DNA from: Burkholderiaceae bacterium
GTDB taxonomy: Bacteria > Pseudomonadota > Gammaproteobacteria > Burkholderiales > Burkholderiaceae_C
Assembly: GCA_017856435.1 (NCBI GenBank)
Contig: JAFMFB010000001.1
Coordinates: 96,813 to 160,812, forward strand
Length of the DNA stretch: 64,000 nucleotides
Direction of reading: 5' to 3'
Shown: positions 7,149 through 15,689 of the stretch, in pieces
Numbering within the stretch: position 1 is the stretch's first letter
Layout: the number at the start of each line of letters is the position of its first letter
The notes under the pieces: model-generated
Database searches by the model: none
Told to the model about the DNA's origin: nothing
Seen by the model: the letters and a program-made list of their open reading frames with translations, nothing else
Program-made: the position numbers and the translations under genes

Positions 7149-8399
7149 TTAGACAACGCCAGCAGTTTTCAGGGTCGCAATCTGGGTTGCACCCAGGCCC
7201 AGCTCAGCCAGCACCTCCTCAGTATGCTCGCCCAGCGCTGGTGGCGCACGGCGAATCACAGGGGGGGTCGCCTGCAGGCGAAGCGGGCTGGCCACACCCC
7301 GTATCGCTGCAACGCCTTCTTGGGCCAGCGCCTGGTCAGAGCGGGGCTGCTCAATCACCAGCCCACGGGCCAGCACCTGTGGGTCATCAAAAGCCTGACC
7401 GATATCGTTGATGGGTCCGCAGGGCACGGCCTTGTCTTCCAGCGCGGCGATCCAATCGGCGGTAGTTCGTGTGCGGGTAATGGCATGAAGCTGGGGTACC
7501 AGGCTCTCGCGATTTTTCACCCGTTGCGGGTTGCTGGCGTAACGCTCGTCAAGCGCCAGCTCCGGGCAGCCCGCCGCCGCGCAGAAGCGGGAGAACTGGC
7601 CGTCATTGCCAATGGCCAGCAGCATGGCGCCATCCTTGGTCGGCATATCCTGGTATGGCACCAGGCTGGGGTGGCTGTTGCCCTGGCGAAGTGGGACCTT
7701 GCCAGTGTTCAGATAGCCACCCGCCTGGTTGGCAAGAATGGCCATTCCCACGTCAAGCAGTGCCATGTCGATGTACTGTCCTTCGCCGGTACGATGGCGC
7801 ACTTCAAGCGCAGCCAAGATGGCGGTCGCGGCGTAAACACCCGTGAACACATCGGTCAAGGCCACGCCCACGCGCTGCGGTCCGCCCCCAGGCTCGCCGT
7901 CAGCCCGGCCGGTGATGCTCATCATGCCGCTCATGGCCTGGATCATGAGGTCGTAGCCCGCCCGCTCGGCATAGGGGCCATCCTGGCCGAAGCCTGTTAC
8001 CGAGCAATAAATCAGTCGCGGGTTGACCTGCCTGAGGCTGGCGTAATCCAACCCATAGTGAGCCAGGCCGCCAACCTTGAAGTTTTCGACCAGCACATCG
8101 GAGTGTTCTGCCATCTTGCGGATGATGGCCTGGCCCTCGGGCTTGGCAATGTCCAGCGTTATCGAGCGCTTGTTGCGGTTGGTGCAGGTGAAATAGGCGG
8201 CATTGTTGGTGTCCTGCCCTTGCTCATTTTGAAGAAAGGGCGGCCCCCAATGACGGGTGTCATCCCCACTGCCAGGGCGCTCGATCTTGACCACATCCGC
8301 ACCCAGGTCGGCCAGAATTTGTGTACACCAGGGGCCGGCCAGTACGCGAGACAGGTCCAGCACCTTGATGTGAGGAAGGGCGGCGGGTTTGTCGCTCAT
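7149..8399 (-). CDS. CaiB/BaiF-family CoA-transferase, probably succinyl-CoA:glutarate CoA-transferase
   Basis: A 416-residue family III CoA-transferase. The N-terminal IKVLDLSRVLAGPWCTQILA and KIERPGSGDDTRHWGPPF blocks bind CoA. The catalytic Asp of the family sits in the RAGYD motif (Asp150), and the C-terminal PCGPINDIGQAFDDPQV block is typical. The 117-nt upstream neighbour on the same strand is glutaryl-CoA dehydrogenase. In Pseudomonas and in mitochondria such a pair activates glutarate to glutaryl-CoA at the expense of succinyl-CoA, so I infer that substrate; other dicarboxylates are possible. The start is the ATG at 8399 with AAAGG upstream. No glutarate regulator (GcdR/CsiR type) is next to it. 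Confidence 0.85.
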   Translation of the reverse strand: MSDKPAALPHIKVLDLSRVLAGPWCTQILADLGADVVKIERPGSGDDTRHWGPPFLQNEQGQDTNNAAYFTCTNRNKRSITLDIAKPEGQAIIRKMAEHSDVLVENFKVGGLAHYGLDYASLRQVNPRLIYCSVTGFGQDGPYAERAGYDLMIQAMSGMMSITGRADGEPGGGPQRVGVALTDVFTGVYAATAILAALEVRHRTGEGQYIDMALLDVGMAILANQAGGYLNTGKVPLRQGNSHPSLVPYQDMPTKDGAMLLAIGNDGQFSRFCAAAGCPELALDERYASNPQRVKNRESLVPQLHAITRTRTTADWIAALEDKAVPCGPINDIGQAFDDPQVLARGLVIEQPRSDQALAQEGVAAIRGVASPLRLQATPPVIRRAPPALGEHTEEVLAELGLGATQIATLKTAGVV

Positions 8400-8515
8400 G
8401 GTCTGCCTTTCAGATACAGGTGCTGCAGATTCGGCTGCTGGCTCCAAGCTCGCGCCGCCTTGCCCAATGCCTGCTGATCCGCCAGAAAATAGTTGGCCTC
8501 AGACAATAAATCAAT

Positions 8516-9712
8516 TCAGTTGGCAAAGGCGGCAATGCCGGTTTGTGCCCGCCCCAGAATCAGCGCGTGGATGTCGTGAGTGCCTTCATAGGTGTTGACC
8601 ACTTCCAGATTGACCAGATGGCGTGCCACTCCAAACTCATCGCTGATACCGTTGCCGCCCATCATGTCGCGTGCCATGCGCGCAATGTCCAGCGCCTTGC
8701 CGCAGGAATTGCGCTTGAGGATAGAGGTGGCCTCGACGGCAGCCGTGCCCTCGTCCTTCATGCGTCCCAGCCGCAAGCAACCCTGAAGTCCCAGTGAGAC
8801 CTCGGTTTGCATGTCAGCCAGTTTCTTTTGAATCAGCTGGTTGGCTGCCAGCGGGCGACCAAACTGCTGGCGATCCATCACATATTGGCGGGCGCGAAAC
8901 CAGCAGTCTTCGGCTGCGCCAAGCGCCCCCCAGGCAATACCGTAGCGTGCCGAGTTCAGGCAAGTGAAAGGCCCTTTGAGGCCCTGAACATCGGGAAAGA
9001 TGTTCTCGTCAGGCACAAAGACATCGTCCATCACCACCTCGCCGGTGATCGAGGCGCGCAGGCCCACCTTACCGTGAATGGCCGGGGCACTCAAGCCCTT
9101 CATGCCCTTTTCCAGCACGAAGCCGCGAATTGGCCCCACTGCGCCGCCTTCACTCACTTCTTTTGCCCAGATCACGAATACATCGGCAATGGGGCTGTTG
9201 GAGATCCACATCTTGCTGCCTTTGAGGCGGTAGCCGCCCGCCGTTTTGTGGGCGCGCGTGGCCATCGAGTTGGGGTCAGAACCATGGTCAGGCTCGGTCA
9301 GGCCGAAGCACCCGATCCATTCGCCCGTGGCGAGTTTGGGCAGGTATTTCTGCTTCTGTGCCTCAGAGCCGAACTCGAAGATTGGCACCATGACCAGGGA
9401 AGACTGGACGCTCATCATCGAGCGAAACCCGGAGTCGATCCGCTCCACTTCACGCGCGATCAGACCATAGGCGACATAGTTCAGCCCCGGGCCGCCGTAT
9501 GGCTCAGGAATGGTAGGGCCGAGCAGTCCGAGCTCTCCCATCTCGCGAAACACGGCCGGGTCAGTCTTTTCCTGCCGAAAAGCCAGCTGCACCCGGCTGG
9601 CCAGCTTGTCCTGACAATAGGCTTGCGCCGCATCGCGCACCATGCGCTCATCTTCTGTGAGCTGCGAGTCAAGCAAAAAGGGGTCATCCCACTGAAAAGC
9701 AGCCTTGGCCAT
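8516..9712 (-). CDS. gcdH: Glutaryl-CoA dehydrogenase
   Basis: A 398-residue FAD-dependent acyl-CoA dehydrogenase that oxidises and decarboxylates glutaryl-CoA to crotonyl-CoA in lysine, tryptophan and glutarate breakdown. [13 protein letters not shown] (about 95-107) contains the Arg that grips the glutaryl carboxylate, and [12 protein letters not shown] holds the catalytic base Glu376. [15 protein letters not shown] and [12 protein letters not shown] are the usual flavin and substrate segments. The start at 9712 has GGAG upstream ([11 protein letters not shown]). A longer in-frame reading to 10300 merely runs antisense through the dioxygenase gene. It is probably transcribed with the downstream CoA-transferase; electrons should pass to ETF, whose genes are not here. 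Confidence 0.95.
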   Translation of the reverse strand: MAKAAFQWDDPFLLDSQLTEDERMVRDAAQAYCQDKLASRVQLAFRQEKTDPAVFREMGELGLLGPTIPEPYGGPGLNYVAYGLIAREVERIDSGFRSMMSVQSSLVMVPIFEFGSEAQKQKYLPKLATGEWIGCFGLTEPDHGSDPNSMATRAHKTAGGYRLKGSKMWISNSPIADVFVIWAKEVSEGGAVGPIRGFVLEKGMKGLSAPAIHGKVGLRASITGEVVMDDVFVPDENIFPDVQGLKGPFTCLNSARYGIAWGALGAAEDCWFRARQYVMDRQQFGRPLAANQLIQKKLADMQTEVSLGLQGCLRLGRMKDEGTAAVEATSILKRNSCGKALDIARMARDMMGGNGISDEFGVARHLVNLEVVNTYEGTHDIHALILGRAQTGIAAFAN

Positions 9713-9774
9713 TGAATTCTCCAAAATCGAGGCCGCCATGGTACACCGGCAGCAGATGGGCCCTTCAGACTTCT

Positions 9775-9793
9775 GGTAGAAAGCCGGTAGAAA
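9775..9793. repeat. 11-bp-spaced direct repeat in the gcdH-dioxygenase promoter region
   Basis: GGTAGAAA occurs twice (9775-9782 and 9786-9793), separated by GCC, giving a period of 11 bp, one helical turn. It sits in the divergent gap between gcdH and the TauD-type gene and could be a pair of regulator half-sites. Confidence 0.45.
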
Positions 9794-9826
9794 TAAGGCC
9801 ACAAAACAAGCTGCAACTGATCTGCC

Positions 9827-10666
9827 ATGATGACCGTTACCCCATTGAGCAAAGCCGTCGGCGCGCGCGTGGATGGTATTGACCTCTCCCATCCCCTTAA
9901 CGACGTCGACTTCGATACCTTGCAGGATGCGCTGCATCGCCACGGCTTCATCGTGATGAAACAGCAGGCGCTCACCCCGCAAACGATGGTCGAGTTTGCG
10001 CGCCGCTGGGGGCGACCCCAGCCCCATGTGATTGACACATTTCAGCACCCGGAAGAGGCGGACATTCTGGTCTTGTCCAATGTCTACAAGGACGGCAAAC
10101 CTACCGGCCTGGTAGATGCCGGTACTTATTTCCATACCGACTACTCCTACCTCGAACAGCCAGCACGCTGCACCATTCTTTATGCGCGCGATGTGCCCGA
10201 AGGCCGAAACGGCACCACCTTCGCCAATCAGCGAAGCGCCTATGCAGACCTGCCGCTGCCGCGCCAACAGCAACTCGAAGGACTGGTGGTTCAACATCAC
10301 TACGGCAACCGTGAAGACCTGGACAAGTCATCAAGAACCGTAGCCTCGGTGCTGAGTCAGGAGCAGCAAAAGCGAGTCAGCTGGGTGCAACACCCCCTGG
10401 TGCGGCGCCACCCTTTTACTGATGAACCGGTGCTGTACGCGGTCAGCGGCAGCTCGTTTGGTATTGAAGGGATGTCTCAAGCCGAGGCACTAGGCCTTTT
10501 GCGCGAGCTGACAGATCACGCCACCCAGGATTGCTACTGCCACACCAATGACTACGAAAATGACGATGTGATCGTGTGGGATAACGCCCTGCTGCTGCAC
10601 AGCGCTCCTCTGATTGACCTTACTCGACCCCGCACCCTCTGGCGGGTGACAGTGATGTACAGCTAG
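9827..10666 (+). CDS. TauD/TfdA-family Fe(II)/2-oxoglutarate dioxygenase
   Basis: A 279-residue alpha-ketoglutarate-dependent dioxygenase. The iron facial triad is visible as His103-x-Asp105 (YFHTDYSY) and His258 (LLHSAP); the 2-oxoglutarate-binding Arg lies in RTLWR near residue 273. The N-terminal [14 protein letters not shown] is typical of the taurine/2,4-D dioxygenase group. Such enzymes hydroxylate substrates like taurine, sulfonates, aryloxyacids or carnitine-like compounds; the substrate is not deducible. It is divergent from gcdH and has no sulfonate transporter beside it. Two ATG codons in tandem (9827, 9830) begin it, with no clear Shine-Dalgarno. Confidence 0.88.
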   Translation: MMTVTPLSKAVGARVDGIDLSHPLNDVDFDTLQDALHRHGFIVMKQQALTPQTMVEFARRWGRPQPHVIDTFQHPEEADILVLSNVYKDGKPTGLVDAGTYFHTDYSYLEQPARCTILYARDVPEGRNGTTFANQRSAYADLPLPRQQQLEGLVVQHHYGNREDLDKSSRTVASVLSQEQQKRVSWVQHPLVRRHPFTDEPVLYAVSGSSFGIEGMSQAEALGLLRELTDHATQDCYCHTNDYENDDVIVWDNALLLHSAPLIDLTRPRTLWRVTVMYS

Positions 10667-10677
10667 GCGCAGCAAAC

Positions 10678-10694
10678 CCGGCGTTGCATGCCGG
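10678..10694. terminator. Weak hairpin between convergent genes
   Basis: CCGGC/GCCGG with a GTTGCAT loop lies 12 nt after the dioxygenase stop and before the 3' end of the convergent acetoacetyl-CoA synthetase gene. No T-run on either side, so a terminator role is uncertain. Confidence 0.25.
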
Positions 10695-10753
10695 CGTCAT
10701 GGCAGCAGGCCCCTTGCCTTAAGCTGAATGGGGATCGTCAGGCGCCTTAGCAG

Positions 10754-12889
10754 TCAGAGGCGACTTGCATAAAGCTTGGCAAATTCCACATACCAGGCCA
10801 GACACCCGGGGTTGGCCATGGCGTCTTTGTTGACCACCTTTTCAAGGGGCTGGCCCAGCATCAGCTTCTTGATGGGCAACTCTTGCTTCTTGCCGCTGAG
10901 TGTGCGCGGAATTTCCTTGACCTGCATGATTTCGTTGGGCAGGAAGCGCGGTGACAAGGCGGTCTTGATGGCGTTGTTGATGCGCGCCTTGAGCACGCTG
11001 TCCAGGGCCAGGCCTTCACGCAACACCACAAACAAGGGCATGTAGCTTTCACGCCCCAGGTATTCCAGATCCACCACCATCGAGTCCAGTATTTCGGGGA
11101 GCGCCTCCACCGCGCTGTAGAGTTCGCTGGTCCCCATGCGCAGGCCATGGCGGTTGATGGTGGCGTCGCTACGGCCGTAGATGATGCAACTGCCTCTAGA
11201 GGTGATCTTGAGCCAGTCGCCATGGCGCCAGACCGGGCCCATGCTGGCGGGGCCATCGCCACCACCGGGCATGCGCCCATGGCCGGCCGGGTACATGTCG
11301 AAGTAGCTGGAGAGATACCTTTTATTTTCGATGTCGTTCCAGAAGTACAGGGGCATGCTGGGAATGGGTTGCGTGCAGACCAGTTCGCCCACGGCGTCAA
11401 TAACGGGCTCACCCTGCTCGTTCCAGGCTTCCACCGCGCAGCCAAGCAAACGACACTGCATTTCGCCTGGCACCAGCGGCAATTCGCGATAGCTGCCGAC
11501 GAATGCGCCAGCGAAGTCGGTGCCGCCGGAGATATTGCACCACCACAGGCCACCGTCGTGGTATTTCTTTTCTTCCGCGGTGGCCGGCCTCAGGCGGCGC
11601 ATTTGCGTGTTGACCCAGCGCTGTACATCTTCACTCAGCGGTGAGCCGGTGGAGCCAAGTGCGCGCACCTGGCGCAATTCGCCGCACTGTTTTTTGATGT
11701 CGATGCCGGCTTTCATGCAGTTGGCAAAGAAAGCCGCGCCGGCCCCAAAGAAGGTGGCCCCGACATCAGCGCAGAAGCGCCATAGCGTGGTCCAGTCCGG
11801 CGCTAGTTTGTTGCCTGCGGCATCCACCGTGGCGCCGCCGGGGCTGCCATCATAGATACACACGGTCGTGCCCGTAAGCAGTCCGCTCATCTGGAAGTTC
11901 CACATGATCCAGCCGGTGGAGCTGTACCAGTGGAAGCGCTCACCCCGGGCATTGGGGCCATAGCTGCAGCCAATATCGCTATTGAGGGAGAACGCCATGG
12001 TGACGATGACGATGCCGCCATGACCATGCACGATCGGTTTGGGCAAGCCCGTGGTGCCACTGGAATACACCACCCACAATGGGTGATCAAACGGCACCAT
12101 GACGGGTTGAAAGCGCTCGGTTTCTGCGTCATTGCGCGCAACCGCCATTGAATAGGGGGTCTGCGTGATTCCGGGGCGGGTCTTTACAGCGCCCAGCCCC
12201 AAATTGCATTGCAGCACCAGGTGCTCAACGGTTGGCAGGGCGGCACAAATTTCGGTCACCACCTCTCGCCGGTCGGTATCCCGACCTCCATAAGTCACGC
12301 CATCGCAGGCGATCAGGACTTTAGGGTTGATCTGCTTGAAGCGGTCCAGCACCGCGGCGGTTCCCATGTCGGGGGCACACACGCTCCACACCCCGCCGAT
12401 GCTGGCCACTGCCATGAAGGCCACCATGGCCTCCGGGATGTTGGGCAGGTAGGCCACCACGCGGTCGCCCTTTTGTACACCTTGCGCCTGCAGGTGCAGG
12501 GCCAGGGCGGCGGCTTGGCGGCGTAATTCGGGCCAGCTTAGTTCGCGCGCGCGTTCGCCAGCAGCTAGGCTCTTTTCGTTATGGCTGATGATGGCGGGCA
12601 AGCCGGCTTCATGCGCTGCTTGGACATGACGAAACACCTGTTGCACGTAGTTGACCTGCGCACCGGGAAACCACTGGGCAGCGGGCATGGTGTTCTTGGC
12701 CAGTGCAGCCTGGTGCGGCGTGGGTGAGTACAGGCCAAAGCATTCCCAGATGCACTGCCAAAAGTCATCCAGCTCAGTGACCGACCATTGCCAAAGTTCT
12801 TCGTAGCGCTTGAAATCAAGCCCGCGGTGCTGTCTAAGCCAGTCCTGAAACAGGCGAATCTGGGGAATGTAGGGTGGGGATTTCTTCAT
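10754..12889 (-). CDS. Acetoacetyl-CoA synthetase (acetoacetate-CoA ligase)
   Basis: A 711-residue ANL-superfamily adenylating enzyme of the acetoacetate-CoA ligase type, longer than acetyl-CoA synthetase. It activates acetoacetate with ATP and CoA, feeding ketone bodies or polyhydroxybutyrate breakdown products into central metabolism. Key motifs: YSSGTTGLPKPIVHGHGG (P-loop-like A3), STGWIMWNFQMSGLL, GGTDFAGAFVG (A5), and RTLSGKKQELPIKKL with the C-terminal catalytic Lys (A10). The N-terminal QIRLFQDWLRQHRGLDF is the usual AACS leader. I chose ATG 12889 (MKKSPPYIPQ) because the ten residues upstream of it are unconserved. It is alone on its strand before a DMT gene; lysine/glutarate genes nearby also yield acetoacetyl-CoA. 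Confidence 0.95.
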   Translation of the reverse strand: MKKSPPYIPQIRLFQDWLRQHRGLDFKRYEELWQWSVTELDDFWQCIWECFGLYSPTPHQAALAKNTMPAAQWFPGAQVNYVQQVFRHVQAAHEAGLPAIISHNEKSLAAGERARELSWPELRRQAAALALHLQAQGVQKGDRVVAYLPNIPEAMVAFMAVASIGGVWSVCAPDMGTAAVLDRFKQINPKVLIACDGVTYGGRDTDRREVVTEICAALPTVEHLVLQCNLGLGAVKTRPGITQTPYSMAVARNDAETERFQPVMVPFDHPLWVVYSSGTTGLPKPIVHGHGGIVIVTMAFSLNSDIGCSYGPNARGERFHWYSSTGWIMWNFQMSGLLTGTTVCIYDGSPGGATVDAAGNKLAPDWTTLWRFCADVGATFFGAGAAFFANCMKAGIDIKKQCGELRQVRALGSTGSPLSEDVQRWVNTQMRRLRPATAEEKKYHDGGLWWCNISGGTDFAGAFVGSYRELPLVPGEMQCRLLGCAVEAWNEQGEPVIDAVGELVCTQPIPSMPLYFWNDIENKRYLSSYFDMYPAGHGRMPGGGDGPASMGPVWRHGDWLKITSRGSCIIYGRSDATINRHGLRMGTSELYSAVEALPEILDSMVVDLEYLGRESYMPLFVVLREGLALDSVLKARINNAIKTALSPRFLPNEIMQVKEIPRTLSGKKQELPIKKLMLGQPLEKVVNKDAMANPGCLAWYVEFAKLYASRL

Positions 12890-12957
12890 GTTCAGGCGAG
12901 GTACTTCAAATGGCGCCAAGCGTCAGTGTAGCGGGGCGGCGTGGGCTGAAAGTCTGG

Positions 12958-13800
12958 TCACGAAATCTTGATGCAAACCGCGCCGGCACAAACCAGGCCG
13001 ATAGCCAGCCAGCGCAACCGGCTGATCCGCTCTTTCAGAAACACTACGCCAATCAGGGCCGCAAAAACGATCGAGCTTTCGCGCAACGCAGCCACAACGG
13101 CAATGGGCGCATGGGTCATGGCCCAGAGCACCATGCCGTAAGCCAATAGAGTGCAGGCTCCGCCCACCAATGCGGTTCGCCATATCGGCCCAACGGCAGC
13201 CAAGGCGCTGCGTCCGCGCTTGACGCCCTGGGCGGCAGCCATCAGCAGTGCCGTGAGGACAAAGGTCCATCCGGTGTAGGCGGGGGCGTGATCAGACAGC
13301 CGGGCGCCATGCCCGTCAATCACGGTGTAGCTGGCAACAATGCCGGCGTTCACCAGGGCCAGCACAACGGCGCCTGCATGGGTGGGGCTGGTCTTCCAGG
13401 CGCCCCAGGCCAGGCTCAGAACGCCGCCACAGATGAAGGTGATGCCAAGCCATCCCATGGTTGCAGGGGACTCACCCAGCCAAAGCAAGGCTGTCAGAGC
13501 GGCCAACGCGGGGGCGGCGCCGCGCATCAAGGGGTAGGCCAAACTTAACTCCGCCCCGCGGTAAGAGGCCGCAACCAGAGAAAAGTACACCACATGGATC
13601 AGCCCTGAGGCCAGGATGTAGGGGTAACTGGGTACGCTGGGCAAAGGTAGCCAGACCAGGAGCGGAACAGCCAACAGGCCGGCGCCCAGCACCACTGCCA
13701 GGGTGCTGGAAAACTTGTCTGTGGAGTTTCGTACCAGCACATTCCAGCTCACATGCAGTAGCGCAGACAACAACACCACCAACATGACCTCCAAGCTCAT
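12958..13800 (-). CDS. DMT-family (EamA) permease
   Basis: A 280-residue hydrophobic protein with ten predicted helices in two EamA repeats, from MLVVLLSALLHVSWNVLVRN to RLRWLAIGLVCAGAVC. The N-terminal HVSWNVLVR and YRGAELSLAYPLMRGAAP segments resemble exporters of the EamA group annotated near amino-acid genes. It lies downstream of a second DMT gene and an aldolase on the same strand with a 110-nt gap, so it could belong to that transcript. Substrate unknown. Confidence 0.88.
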   Translation of the reverse strand: MSLEVMLVVLLSALLHVSWNVLVRNSTDKFSSTLAVVLGAGLLAVPLLVWLPLPSVPSYPYILASGLIHVVYFSLVAASYRGAELSLAYPLMRGAAPALAALTALLWLGESPATMGWLGITFICGGVLSLAWGAWKTSPTHAGAVVLALVNAGIVASYTVIDGHGARLSDHAPAYTGWTFVLTALLMAAAQGVKRGRSALAAVGPIWRTALVGGACTLLAYGMVLWAMTHAPIAVVAALRESSIVFAALIGVVFLKERISRLRWLAIGLVCAGAVCIKIS

Positions 13801-13910
13801 GGTGCGTCAGGCAGAACGAAGGTGGTGTGTGCAGTCCAGAGTCGGGTTTATTGCTGGGCAAGTCGCCCCCACAAAGAACGCTTGGCTCAAGATCATGCTT
13901 TGTCTATGCC

Positions 13911-14807
13911 TCAGCGTCGCAGGCCGAGGGCCATGACGGTGCCCACCACCAAGAGGCCGCCTGCGATCTGCATCAGGGCGACGCTTTGGTCAAGCACCAG
14001 CCAGGCCAACACCAGAGCAAAGATCGGCTCCACGTTCATGATGGGCGAGCCGCCGACCACCCCAAACTTGGGCAGCACGACAAACATGATGGTCAGTGCT
14101 GTCCCGTATAAAAAGGTCAGCAATGCCAGCCCCCACCAGCCGGGTGCGGTCTGTGGCAAATGCAGGCCCCCCTGCAGGCTGGTGGCAATCAGGGTGATCA
14201 CCCCAACCATCCCAAGGGTGGTGACCGTACGCACGCGCCCATCCACCTCGGAGGCCTGATGCTGCATGGTCACCAACGCCAGTCCAAAGGTTGTTGCGGC
14301 AGTGAGGGCAAATCCCACCCCGGCGCCTATGCGCCCCCATTGGCCAGCCGCGCCCAGTCCGGACGCGGCGCCCAGAACGTCCAGCGCCAGCGCCAGGCCA
14401 AACAACAATACGGGCATGGCAATAAGGACTGCGCGTTCAGGAGCGCGCTTGTACAGCGCCCAATCCCAAAAAGCGGTCCAGAGCGGGTAAGTGTTGAAGG
14501 CCAGCAGGGCCAGTGCAACCGGCAGTCGTGCCACCGAGGAATACAGCGTGAGGCTTTGTACCGTGATGAGCGCACCGATCAGCAGCAAAGGTCGTCGGTG
14601 TTTCAAATGGATGCGCAAGGAAACGCCACTGGCAAGCAGCAACAGGGCAACCACGATGGCGGTGATGCTGCTGCGCATGGCCACCGCCGTAGCCACATCG
14701 ACGCCATGGTTGAAGGCCAGGCGTGCAGCCACATGGTTGGCCCCCATCATGCAGGCAATCAATAGGAGGGTAAAAAAAGCGCCGCGGCTAAGACGAGTCT
14801 GTTTCAT
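13911..14807 (-). CDS. DMT-family (EamA) permease
   Basis: A 298-residue ten-helix EamA transporter (FTLLLIACMMGANHVAARLAF at the N-terminus, LMQIAGGLLVVGTVMALGLRR at the C-terminus). Its ATG overlaps the stop of the upstream aldolase gene by 4 nt (ATGA), so translation is coupled and the pair is surely one operon. The coupling suggests that it moves a substrate or product of the aldolase, for example a hydroxy-oxoacid, pyruvate or an aldehyde precursor; that is inference. Confidence 0.9.
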   Translation of the reverse strand: MKQTRLSRGAFFTLLLIACMMGANHVAARLAFNHGVDVATAVAMRSSITAIVVALLLLASGVSLRIHLKHRRPLLLIGALITVQSLTLYSSVARLPVALALLAFNTYPLWTAFWDWALYKRAPERAVLIAMPVLLFGLALALDVLGAASGLGAAGQWGRIGAGVGFALTAATTFGLALVTMQHQASEVDGRVRTVTTLGMVGVITLIATSLQGGLHLPQTAPGWWGLALLTFLYGTALTIMFVVLPKFGVVGGSPIMNVEPIFALVLAWLVLDQSVALMQIAGGLLVVGTVMALGLRR

Positions 14808-15598
14808 GCGCCGCTTTTGTAAAGTTTGAGCAGTTCACGAGCTGCGCTGGTCAGCATGATGGTGTCAACACCCACACCCACAAACAACACGCCAAGGTCG
14901 ATCCACTTGCACGCTTGCGCCTCATTCATGGCCAGGATGCCTGGGGCCTTGCCGGCTTTGAGAATGCTCTTGACGGCCGTTTCTATGGCGGCCTGCACGG
15001 CAGGGTGCTCGGTTTGACCGGGGTAGCCCATTGAGACCGAAAGGTCATAAGGACCAATGAACACACCGTCAACACCAGGGGTGCTGGCAATGCCTTCAAT
15101 ATTCTCCAGGGCTTCCGTGGTTTCAGCCGTCACCAGCAGGCAAACCTGCTCGTTGGCCTCGTCGAGGTAGTCAGGATACGCTTGCCAGCGCGAGGAACGC
15201 GCAACCAGACTGCCCACGCCGCGCACGCCAACCGGCGGATAGCGGACGGCGCTGGCCATCTGCTTAGCCTGCTCGGGGGTGTTGACCATCGGGATCAGCA
15301 GCGTTTGTGCCCCCAGGTCTAGGTATTGTTTGATCAGAGAGGTCTCACCGATGGGCAACCTCACGATCGGCTGGGTGCTAAGGCCGGCTAACGAAGCTTG
15401 CGCACTGGCGATGGCGCGCAGTTGTTCCAGCACTGAGCGCAAGTCATTGGGCCCATGCTCGCCGTCAATCACCAGCCAGTCGTACCCGATACCAGCCAGC
15501 AGTTCGGCGCTCAGGCCATCAGCAAGGTCAAGCCAGAGGCCAACTTGCGCCCTGCCTTGCAAAAGCCCCTGTTTGAACAGGTTGGTGGGGGTTTTCAT
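14804..15598 (-). CDS. HpcH/HpaI-family class II aldolase
   Basis: A 264-residue metal-dependent pyruvate aldolase of the HpaI/GarL type, which cleaves 4-hydroxy-2-oxoacids to pyruvate plus an aldehyde. Family signatures: WLVIDGEHGPNDLRSVLEQL (about 40-59), PIVRLPIGE with the pyruvate-binding Arg, TLLIPMVNTPEQAKQMASAV, YPPVGVRGVG and VFIGPYDLSVSMG. The Glu of TAETTEALENIE and the Asp of GPYDLS are the expected metal ligands. The start ATG 15598 follows a weak purine-rich stretch. The stop overlaps the DMT gene start. Divergent from radA, so the LexA-box-like sequence in between could affect both promoters. The aldehyde specificity is unknown. Confidence 0.9.
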   Translation of the reverse strand: MKTPTNLFKQGLLQGRAQVGLWLDLADGLSAELLAGIGYDWLVIDGEHGPNDLRSVLEQLRAIASAQASLAGLSTQPIVRLPIGETSLIKQYLDLGAQTLLIPMVNTPEQAKQMASAVRYPPVGVRGVGSLVARSSRWQAYPDYLDEANEQVCLLVTAETTEALENIEGIASTPGVDGVFIGPYDLSVSMGYPGQTEHPAVQAAIETAVKSILKAGKAPGILAMNEAQACKWIDLGVLFVGVGVDTIMLTSAARELLKLYKSGA

Positions 15599-15654
15599 GA
15601 TTCTGGATTTTCGAGTTGGGTGATGATAAGCAGTCGCTGCGCCCCGAGCCGTCC

Positions 15655-15683
15655 TCAACACATGTACATATATACAGTATCAT
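15655..15683 (+). promoter_or_regulatory. radA promoter with -10 six bases before the start codon
   Basis: TCAACA (four of six to TTGACA), a 17-bp spacer, TATCAT (five of six to TATAAT), then six bases and ATG at 15690. No Shine-Dalgarno is present, so the transcript is probably leaderless or nearly so. Confidence 0.5.
15662..15677. promoter_or_regulatory. Putative LexA (SOS) box in the radA promoter
   Basis: ATGT-N8-ACAG on the plus strand, equal to CTGT-ATATATGT-ACAT on the other strand: one mismatch to the CTGT-N8-ACAG LexA consensus, with the favoured alternating AT core. It fills exactly the 17 bp between a -35-like TCAACA (15655-15660) and a -10-like TATCAT (15678-15683). Confidence 0.55.
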
Positions 15684-15689
15684 GTGGCC

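Noticed and set aside
7224..8477. A 417-codon open reading frame on the plus strand
   Set aside because: It runs antisense through the CoA-transferase gene, has no family motif and reflects high-GC codon bias. The minus-strand gene has all conserved motifs.
9713..10300. An N-terminal extension of glutaryl-CoA dehydrogenase of about 196 residues
   Set aside because: The added part is antisense to the TauD-type gene; the ATG at 9712 with GGAG gives the normal enzyme length.
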